A DNA stretch of 13,006 nucleotides from Blastocladiella britannica. Lineage: Eukaryota > Blastocladiomycota > Blastocladiomycetes > Blastocladiales > Blastocladiaceae. The DNA is taken from contig MU625049.1 in assembly GCA_025349905.2 (NCBI GenBank), positions 1 to 13,006 on the forward strand, in the 5' to 3' direction. Made by a program: the position numbers and the translations under genes. The notes under the pieces are model-generated. The model was not told the origin of the DNA and did no database searches. It worked only from the letters and a program-made list of their open reading frames with translations. Shown one piece after another: positions 1 to 7,661 of this stretch. Every line of letters begins with the position of its first letter. Position 1 is the stretch's first letter.

Positions 1-8
1 AAAAAAAA

Positions 9-3000
9 ATGCCAGGAAACCATCCCCCACCAGCGCCTTCAGAGGCTGCAGCAGCACCAACGCCAGCACCACCACCGCGTCTGTACATTCCATCGCAGCA
101 ACAACCTCCACAACAACGTGGAGCAGGCTCGCGGTCCCCCATGGCCGCGTCGTCGGCTCAAACGCTCATGCAAAAGGACGAGGCGATTCTGCAGCTGCGG
201 CGGTCGCTCCTCCTCCACCACGCGTCGTCCTCGTCTTCGTCTTCACAACTGAGTGGTCCAGGACGCGCAGTGCTCTCGGCGCCGACCTCGCCGCGCTTGT
301 CGCCAGCAAGTCTCCTCGTTCCACCTTCACAGCAGCAGCATGTGGGGAGTGGGCGCCAACGCGCCGCAAGTATCACTGGTCCGCAGCGACCGGCGTCCAT
401 GTCGTCTGCTACACTACCCGCGTGGCCGGGCATGCACTTTACAGGGCCGCCGCCACTTGCAGCAACTGCAGGAACAGATGCAGTCACGTCCACGTTTATT
501 GAAATCGAAGAGGACCTCGACTCGCCACCGCCGTCGGCGCGGTCTGCCCGTGCCGCCACCAGCTCATTCTCTCGTACTGCCCCTGGACCACCTGCCGAAT
601 CCGAGTCCGATACCGAGAGCGTGACGGCGGGACCACCAACGAACAGGACATCTCATCGTCACCACCGCGCAGATCACGGTGGAGCGTTGCACCAAAGGCC
701 GCACTCGCGCACGCCGTCCACGTCGTCTCTGGAACCAATGCCGATCGACGACGATGCAGCAAGTCTGGCGTCGATTGGTCGCATGCATTTCCCAACTCCC
801 ACTACCGCTGCTGCTACTGCCCCACCGCCGCCGCCGTCTCTGACGACTCCACGGGCCCATGAGCACGCGGTGCCGCGGCCGTTTGATGTCAAGCGTCATT
901 TCCTGGCTACGCTTGCTGAGGCGTTGGTTCGTTCTCTTCTTTATTTTTGAAGCGTCAGTCTCACACTTCCGAGAAAAAAAACATAAAAGATCAAATTCGG
1001 CTCGCCCGCGTACCGCATGGAATACCTGTTGATCCTGGCCTCGCACACGCTCAAGGTGGCCATTTCGTGCACCATGCTACCCAACTTGCTTCTCATGACC
1101 GTCGAGCAAGGTAACGGGGTCAACGAAACGGTGATCCTGACTGTCAAGCAAGGTATACTTTTCGCTTTATATTCACCAACTGAAACATATGAGTAACAAC
1201 GAAATATAGGATACGACCTGGATAAGCTCTTCCAAACCAACGAGCTGTGCAAGGCTCTGGCCGCCAAGTCGCTGACAATCGAGGCCGCCGTAGACCAGCT
1301 CGAGGACTTGATTGATGCGCCCGCGACATGGTCAGGCCCCGCATACGTACTGGCGTGCGGCGGGTGCTCGGCATTTGTGGCCCCACTGGCGTTTGGCGGG
1401 TCGCTCGCCGACTCGGTGGTGGCTGGGGTGCTGGGCCTGCTGGTCGGCATCCTGGACTTGCTCACGGGCAAGCTCGAGGCGCTATCGTACACGTACGAGG
1501 TGCTGGCAGCGACGCTGGTGGCGTTTTTGGCTGGAATCGCCAAGCTGGCACTCGAGGCGCCTCGGGAACCTCTGGCGACTGTCACGGGCGATCTCGTGGG
1601 CCAGACATCAGTGTTTGGTGGAAATGACCCGGCCACACAGATCTGCTACACGGGCGTGACGCTCTCCACGCTCTTCATCATCTTGCCCGGTCTCTCGATC
1701 GCCACCTCGTTCATCGAACTCAACTCGCTCAACGTGATTTCGGGCACCGTGCGGCTCGCCACGGGGCTGGTCAAGACGCTGTCGTTGGCGTTTGGGATCT
1801 TGCTCGGATCGCGCATCGCCGTCTCCACCGCCGACAAGTGGTGGCCCGCTCCCATTGCCGCGGCGCTGCGCGAGACGCTGTACTCGCCGTGCCCGAGCGC
1901 CGGGGCACTCACGGACTGGGACCACTCGCAGTGGATCATGCCGCTGTTTCTGATCCTGTTTGCGCTGTGCCAGGGTGTGCAGCTGCGCGCATCGCCGCGA
2001 CAGTTTGGAATCATTACCGTCGCGGTATTTGTGGCCTTTGGGATCTCTCAGGTGCTGACCAGGAGTACGTTTTTTCATTTATCTGTGTTTATAACAGAAT
2101 GCTAACACCAAAAAAACAGTCAGCTTTGGAACCGAGCCCACGGCAGCGGTGGCAGCGTTCGGCGTCGGGGTGGTCGGCAACGTGTACTCGCGCATCAGCC
2201 ATAACCCAGGAATCGCGCCGATCCTGGCCGGGATCTTGATGCTCGTCCCCGGCGGCCTAGGCGTCCGGTCGTCGCTGTCGCTGATTGCGCCCGCAGTGTC
2301 GGCGTCCGGAACATCGGGAGCAGTGGTGGTGCAAATGATCCTGATTTCGCTGTGCATTGCCCTCGGGGTCCTGTGCTCCCGGATCGTGCCGCCCGTCGAA
2401 ACGCAGCTCAAGCCGTCGCGGATCGTCGAGCTGCGACGCAAACTGGCGCACGGGTCGGCGAATGCTGCTGCTGCTGGTCTTTTGGATGGTGGGCCGCCGG
2501 CGTGGTGGCGCACAGTGCTGCCGGTGCCAACTTCATTGTCATCGCCAACTTCGAACGCTGGATTCCGTCGACCGTGGCTCGCGTCGTCTGCCTCGTCGAC
2601 TGCGTCCTCGTCCCTGTCATCATCCACGGCGGCCAAGAACAGTCCGACCCCTGGGAAACCGCAACAACCACCACCACCAACTGTGACCATCGACATGAAC
2701 GACATTGAGGCAGCACCAGCAGATCACGACGGCAACGACGACACAACGGCCCTGGCGCACTACCACCAGAAGCTGCGGCAGTGGGTCCGGCGGTACGACT
2801 TTGCGCGCAAGACGGGCAAAGGCGGGCGTGCCGAAAAGGCCAAGGTCAAGAAATGGCTCAGGCGGTACGACAGCGTGTCGGGGGTGTCGGGGCTGTCCGG
2901 AGGGGGCGTAGGCAGCATGAACCTGGGTTCGGCCGGGGCGGCACTAGCATCGGCGCGAGTCACGGTGCCGCGGCCGGCGCCCGTGTGGAGGTCTCGGCAT

Positions 3001-3027
3001 CAGCATCCTCCTCCTCGGTCTTCGTGA
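9..3027 (+). CDS. PRM10: Prm10-like ThrE-family multi-pass membrane protein
   Basis: Four exons by my reading: 9-926, 990-1152, 1210-2064, 2120-3027 (introns of 63, 57 and 55 nt), 947 residues. Residues 1 to about 295 are disordered and rich in Pro, Ser, Ala and His. About 300-737 form the ThrE-like domain. It opens with a FGSPAYRMEY segment, matching the FGxPxxRxE signature of Prm10/ThrE proteins. Many hydrophobic helices follow, and near its end is NVYSRISHNPG...LVPGGLGVRS, typical of the family's second half. ThrE proteins export threonine/serine in bacteria; the substrate of fungal Prm10-type proteins is not established. The C-terminal tail (738-947) is Ser/Pro-rich and holds a duplicated W(V/L)RRYD motif. 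ATG at 9 follows a run of A, as at other starts here, but the gene could begin outside the window. The tail has a questionable reading frame between about 2515 and 2700 (see findings), so the C-terminus is less certain than the core. Confidence 0.85.
2773..2871 (+). repeat. Tandem W(V/L)RRYD motif in the Prm10-like C-terminal tail
   Basis: Two copies of a basic-aromatic motif lie in frame 72 nt (24 codons) apart: LRQWVRRYD at 2773-2799 and VKKWLRRYD at 2845-2871. A Lys/Arg/Gly-rich spacer separates them. The nucleotide sequences differ at several positions while the residues are kept, which argues for selection on the protein. Function unknown; a short amphipathic or membrane-surface helix is one possibility. 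Confidence 0.45.
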
Positions 3028-3066
3028 TCTCGTCATCCCGTTGTCCGTCGGTTGAGCGGAGCAATC

Positions 3067-4852
3067 ATGAGTGGCTCAGTTTCACCACTTGTTTTTCTTT
3101 TTGTCTCAAACTTTTTTTCCTCTTTTGCAATTTCACAAGTTCGACACTAGCACTGGCCCCCCCTGCACACTGCGTCCTATAGAGTAGAAAAATAAAAAGA
3201 CTGGAATGGCATTACCTCGGTCCCAACACAAAAATGCCGCCGGCGCACTGAACCCGGTCCCGCTGTCGGTCGCTGCGACCGAGTGCACAAGGTATGCCGG
3301 CGCCTCGGTCACGTTCTGCAACCCGCTCTCGTCCCCGGCCTACAACTGCAACTTGTGTGCGACCCCATTCGCGTGTATTCCGACCAAATCGTGCCCGACG
3401 CTCCCCGACAATGGCGCCGGCGCCATGCTGTTTGAGTTGGCCGGGAAGCCCGGGACGCCCCGGTGCGCGATGCAGCGCGTTGTAACGTGCTCAGACGCGG
3501 CCGACCCGACTACGTGCTTCCAGTGCGATCCAGTTTGCCAGCAGGCGCTGGTCGGGAACGGTATCTGCGCGCTCGCAAATGCCACGCTGCCCATTTCAAC
3601 CACAACCATCTCGCCGTCCGTGTCCCCAACGTCGCTGGCACCGACTCCGCAGTCGACGGCATCGTCCACGTCCACAACGTCGTCGTCGTCTCAGCCTGGG
3701 TTGGCTCAGTACCGGTGGCCGCTGATTGTCGGTGGCGCAGTGGTGATTGCGGGTCTGATGGTGGCGCTGGCGGTGCTGGTGACGCGGCGGCGGCGACACA
3801 AGGCAGCTTCCCCCGGTCGGTCCGCCCCACCCTTGCCGCCGCCGCTGTACCGTGCCAGTGACCGTAAAGGGTCTGGTTCACGGTCGCCCAGTGGTGGTGG
3901 TGGCGGCGGCGTTTCGTTGCACGCGAGCGAGGGCGTGCTGCTTGCCCGCGCGTACCAGCCGCCAAACGGTGCGCGGGCAACAGCAACAAACGATACGCCT
4001 GGGTTCACGCTGATGCAGGACGTATCTGGCGGCGGAAATAGCGACCCGTCGCCGTTGTCGCGCACCACAAGCGTGGCCGAAGAAATTGCATTGGCGGCAG
4101 CATCGCTCGAACGGTCTCTCAGGGCATCTTCGGTCTCCACCGCCATCACGCCACCCGGGTACGCGTCGCCGCGTCCGTCGCGGCCCAATTCGGGGACCTC
4201 CGCGCCAGGCCACTTGTTTGTGGTGGACGCGCGGCGCCAGTCGGACACTAGTGCTGTGCCCGCCGGCGAGACCACGCCTGGGTCTCGGCACTATCTGCTG
4301 GCAGTTCCGGCACCGCTCGCGACCGCCAACTCCACGTCTACCGTGCCGTCGTCGCGGTCGATTGTGATTTCGCTCGACTCTTCCTCGGACGAAGGCCATC
4401 GTCGTCCTCTGGACGCGAATGCGGCGCCCATGGACGTTGATATCAATGACAACATCGATAACGTGAGCAGCGCCGGTAGCGAAGGCGAGCACCCACGTTT
4501 GCACCGGCGCCGCCCGTCCGCGTTCGAAGCAGCGGCGTCCGCGCTGTCGCTTGCACCGCCGCCGCCCGCGTCCCCGCCGCTCCCGCCGTTGCTGGCCGAG
4601 CACCATCCGTCGCTGACATCGTCCATGTCACGCCATACAGTTATCGGGAGTGATGGTGCGGGCTGGCCCGTGGACGACGTTGCACTGCTGTCGGAGGCTC
4701 TGCGCGCGCACGTGCGGGGTGCTGGCGACGATGGCGCGTCGTTGCACGATGGCGCCAGTGGGGAGAGTGGAGAGAGTGGGAGCGCGTCGATTCTGAACGC
4801 GTTGCCGGCTCCACCATCACCGCCGGACCATGCTCGGACGATTGCCGAGTGA
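3067..4852 (+). CDS. Receptor-like single-pass membrane protein, Cys-rich ectodomain
   Basis: Proposed exons 3067-3138 and 3200-4852, 574 residues. The long second exon has its own ATG at 3206, but a protein starting there lacks a signal peptide although it looks extracellular. The ATG at 3067 opens a hydrophobic stretch (MSGSVSPLVFLFVSNFFSSF) ending at a GT donor. A 61-nt intron ending AATAAAAAG joins it in frame. About 12 Cys lie at residues 53-147 in close pairs (NCNLC, TCFQC), followed by a Ser/Thr/Pro stalk (about 150-190), one membrane helix (about 197-218) and a stop-transfer RRRRHK. The roughly 350-residue tail is disordered with Pro-rich, Gly-rich and acidic runs, and holds IVISLDSSSDEG at about 412, like a SUMO-interacting motif. 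No catalytic domain is seen. I recognise no named family; surface sensor or adhesion roles are guesses. The main exon is secure, the first exon less so. The gene starts 39 nt after the Prm10-like stop. Confidence 0.72.
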
Positions 4853-4877
4853 AATAATATGTGGAAATATAGTGGAC

Positions 4878-4883
4878 TTTATT
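4878..4883 (-). terminator. AATAAA poly(A) signal for DPH3
   Basis: The minus strand reads AATAAA 30 nt downstream of the DPH3 stop codon, a normal distance for a poly(A) signal. The convergent upstream gene stops at 4852, so the two transcripts probably overlap at their 3' ends. Confidence 0.5.
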
Positions 4884-4912
4884 GTTACGTGCTATGCATG
4901 GATTTAACTTGT

Positions 4913-5234
4913 TTAGACCTCAATGGCCGCAAAGGTGACCGTAATGCCGTCGACGTCGTCGTCTTCATCGCGCTGGAATTCGTCCTATATATATTTTGGT
5001 CTCAGTCTCTCAGTTCAAGGATCGCATTCCAAGGGAAATGGTTAAAGAACATACGGGATCATAGATGACGCGAATTACGAGCGAGCACGAGGGGCAGGTG
5101 GCCACTTCCTCGCCGTCAAACAACTCCTCCTCGGAAATCTCGAACCGGTCCCCACACGGGCACGGGTACGTGTAGGTGCGCGTGTCCTCGTCAAAGTCAA
5201 AGTCCTCGATCTCGATCTCGTCGTAGTAGGACAT
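4913..5234 (-). CDS. DPH3: DPH3/Kti11, CSL-type zinc protein for diphthamide synthesis
   Basis: Two exons on the minus strand, 5234-5055 and 4984-4913, with a 70-nt intron (GTATGT..TATATAG, 4985-5054). The product is 83 residues, close to the usual size. It starts [16 protein letters not shown], the standard acidic opening, followed by YPCPCGDRF and VATCPSCS. Cys25, Cys27, Cys47 and Cys50 form the zinc site. IRVIYDP then leads across the splice to [10 protein letters not shown], the expected acidic C-terminal region. Reading through the intron would replace this tail with unrelated residues and stop at 5010, so splicing is needed. In known organisms DPH3 supplies electrons to the radical enzyme Dph1-Dph2 that begins diphthamide on elongation factor 2, and supports Elongator-dependent tRNA wobble modification. 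It is convergent with the receptor-like gene. Identification is firm. Confidence 0.96.
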
Positions 5235-5590
5235 TGTTAAATTTAATAAATGGACTTGTCCCTGTTCAACCGTTTCGTGGACAAGGGAAGCGAAGTGCGG
5301 TGCGGAACGCTAGGCCAGGTACTTTGTCGCGTTGTTAATTCAGAAAATAATTGTTGGCTGGGTTTTGAAAGAGAATTTTTTTTTACTTCATTTTTTCACT
5401 CAATTATGATTAGTGGCGCCAACAGCAAAGCCCACGCTATAGCTGCGGAAATTTCAGGGAACCATTGGAATACCGCCTTGGCAATGGCCAGTGCACAATA
5501 TTTCGCTCATAAACAGCGCATTTCCCTCACTCTTTGTAATAATTCAATCAGGTGAAGTTAGACTACCGATAAACTACTCATAAAAAAAAA
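5235..5590. other. Divergent intergenic region between DPH3 and tyrosinase; possible tiny ORF
   Basis: This 356-nt gap separates two divergent start codons and probably holds both promoters. It contains an ATTGG (inverted CCAAT box) near 5463 and ends in a T/A-rich leader with nine A directly before the tyrosinase ATG. An open frame of 101 codons starts at 5250. Its first 23 codons show the G/C third-position preference of real genes here and stop at a plausible donor (CAG|GTACTT, 5319). An acceptor at 5412-5413 would give a roughly 55-residue product of no recognised family. Only 15 nt separate this ATG from the DPH3 ATG, which makes a real gene doubtful. Confidence 0.4.
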
Positions 5591-7607
5591 ATGAAGCTCG
5601 AGCTCCTGCCCCTCCTTGCCCTCGTTGCCGTGGTGGCCGAGGCCGCTTCTTCGTGCTCCAACGGCATTACCATCCGCAAGGATTACCGCGACATGTCCAA
5701 AGTCGAGTGGGATTCGTACATGGATGCCATCAAGAGTACGCTACCTTTCTTTTCCTTGTAATGCATCAACCCAATTAACAATTCAAAATTAAAAAGCCCT
5801 GCGCTCGACCAAGTCATCCAAGGGCAACTTCAGCAAGTACGAGGAGTGGATTCAGCTCCACGCGCAATACAGCATGGAAGCACACTCGGACGCCAACTTT
5901 GGCTGGTGGCACCGTATCTACCTGCAAAAGTATGAGCAGGCGCTGATGGGAGCCAACCCCAACATGAAAGGGGGCTTGCCTTACTGGGATTGTGCGTTTG
6001 TTTCAATGTTCGGTGTTGTCTCCTTATTGTCCACTCACCCATTTTAAAATACATAAAAAAAAAAGGGTCCGCCAACTATGCCAACCCCGGCAAGGCGTCG
6101 CTGTTCACGGACGCGTACCTCGGCGGCTCCAAGTCGAACGGCGTCAACGACGCTCCCTGCGTGGCCGACGGCCCGTTCGCCGGGTTCAAGTTCTCGTATT
6201 TTACGGGTGACGATCAGTGCCTCCGTCGTGGGTTCTCGCCGGCCTCTGGTGCGTCGTCGGCTTGGTCGCAGGGCGATAGCACACCGCGATTCCAGTCCCC
6301 AGCAGAGCTCTCAGCCATGTTGACCAACGAGAACGACTTCCAGTCGTTCCACGACCTGCTGCAGTACAACTCGCACGCTACGCCCCACGTGTTCATTGGC
6401 GGCAAAGCCGGTCAGATGGCTGCGATTCCCAAGGCTGCGGGTGACCCTGCATTCACAATGCATCACGGTATTTTGTTATGTATTTTTCGTGATGGACGAA
6501 ATTGACTGACTCAAAAAAAAAAATGAAATAGCCTACATTGACTACCTCCTGTCGATGTACCAGAAGCGCCACGACATTTCCGGGCAGGTCTCGGACGCGT
6601 CGTACAAGGCGTGGAACGGCGCCAAGGCGTCGGACGCGTGGGATCTTGAGGGCACCATGTGCATCAAGTACCAGCCGTACTCTGGCTGGACGCCCAAGCC
6701 CAAGCCGACCACGTCGACCACCAAGAAGACCACCACCACTACCTCGTCGACCACGACTTCTTCGTCGTCGTCGTCGTCGTCGTCCTCGGCTTCGTCGGCT
6801 TCGACCTCGTCGTCGGGATCGACCACGTCAACTTCGTCGTCGTCGGCGTCAACTTCGTCCTCGGCTTCGTCTGCCAGTACTTCGGGTTCGTCCACTTCTT
6901 CGACCTCATCGTCGGCTTCCACCTCCACCTCGACCTCGTCGTCGTCGGTCTCGACCTCGGGTTCGTTTCTTGGTGTTTGGCCGCCGCTTCCTTCTTTTTT
7001 ACATGAGCAAAATGACTAACCCCCAAATGCATTAATAGTCGTCCCGACCACTACAGTGTACACCATCACCACCCCGATCTACAAGACGACGCTGTCGACG
7101 ACGGTCTCGGGCACGTCGACGTACCTGATTCCGATCACCACCGCCACCAGCTACACGGTGATCCAGTCGACGGCCGTGTACACTCCGACCGTGACCCAGT
7201 CGTCCTCGACCACTTCGTCCGCTGCTCCGACGTCCACCAACGCGTACGTCCCGACCAACCCGGACCAGTCGCAGTACAACAAGGACACGTACTACGACAA
7301 CGAAAACTGCCCTTACTTGCCCCCGGCCAACAAGTACTTGCCCCCTCCCCCCGCTTCGTTTGTCGAGTCGGCAATGTACCCGCCCGAGAAGGTCAAGGCG
7401 TGCCACGAGAAGGTGCAGGCGATCGCCAGCTCGGTGTCGTCGGCCGCCGCCGCGGGAACGTATTTGCCTCCGGCGATTGACTCGAGTTACCTCCAGACCA
7501 CGTCGGGCAACGGCAGCGGCGGCGCTGCGGGCAGCTCGGCTGTGGCTCGCGCTTCCGGTGCCGTGGCGGCCGTCCTGGTGGCGGTTGTCGGCGCTCTGGT
7601 CATGTAA
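5591..7607 (+). CDS. Secreted tyrosinase with Ser/Thr stalk and GPI-anchor signal
   Basis: Five exons: 5591-5735, 5797-5991, 6066-6467, 6532-6960, 7039-7607; introns of 61, 74, 64 and 78 nt; 579 residues with exact frame closure. A signal peptide covers about residues 1-19. The mature start (SCSNGITIRKDYRDMS) resembles the first helix of fungal tyrosinases. CuA: His70, His78 and His87 in QLHAQYS...EAHSDANFGWWHR. CuB: His217 and His221 in HATPHVFIGG, then DPAFTMHHAYID with the 246-247 His pair. All six copper ligands are therefore present. Type-3 copper tyrosinases oxidise monophenols and diphenols to quinones, the first steps of melanin formation. Residues 307-390 are almost pure Ser/Thr and probably heavily O-glycosylated, followed by a Thr/Val/Tyr-rich segment. 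A KYLPPPPASF...PEKVKACHEKV stretch resembles the C-terminal helix found after the core in some fungal tyrosinases. The end (NGSGGAAGSS, then a hydrophobic run to VVGALVM) looks like a GPI-attachment signal, placing the enzyme on the cell surface or wall. It is convergent with the ABC gene, 54 nt between stops. Confidence 0.93.
6711..6960 (+). repeat. TCG-rich Ser/Thr microsatellite in the tyrosinase stalk
   Basis: This stretch encodes about 80 Ser/Thr residues, mostly TCG, TCC and ACC codons, including a near-perfect (TCG)n run around 6763-6785. The intron that follows begins directly after it. Such runs can change length by replication slippage without shifting the frame, which would vary stalk length between strains. 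Confidence 0.8.
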
Positions 7608-7661
7608 TTTTTTCTCTTCTGATTTTCGCAAAGAGTGTAATGTAAAGTGTTCATGAAATTG

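Noticed and set aside
564..1046. Minus-strand ORF of 160 codons opposite the Prm10-like exon 1
   Set aside because: It is Arg-rich, spans the intron at 927-989 and has no recognisable domain, which is typical of an antisense shadow in GC-rich coding sequence.
5990..6505. An independent ORF starting in tyrosinase intron 2
   Set aside because: Its first residues are intron sequence; the rest is exon 3 of the tyrosinase in the same frame.
6542..6928. Minus-strand ORF of 128 codons, extremely rich in Asp, Glu and Val
   Set aside because: It is the reverse complement of the TCG/ACC Ser/Thr repeat in the tyrosinase stalk; the acidic composition follows from the repeat.
7056..7607. The last tyrosinase segment as a separate gene
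   Set aside because: It has no true ATG at its start (GTG) or signal peptide, and joins the preceding exon in exact phase through a 78-nt intron with a CTAAC branch-like site.
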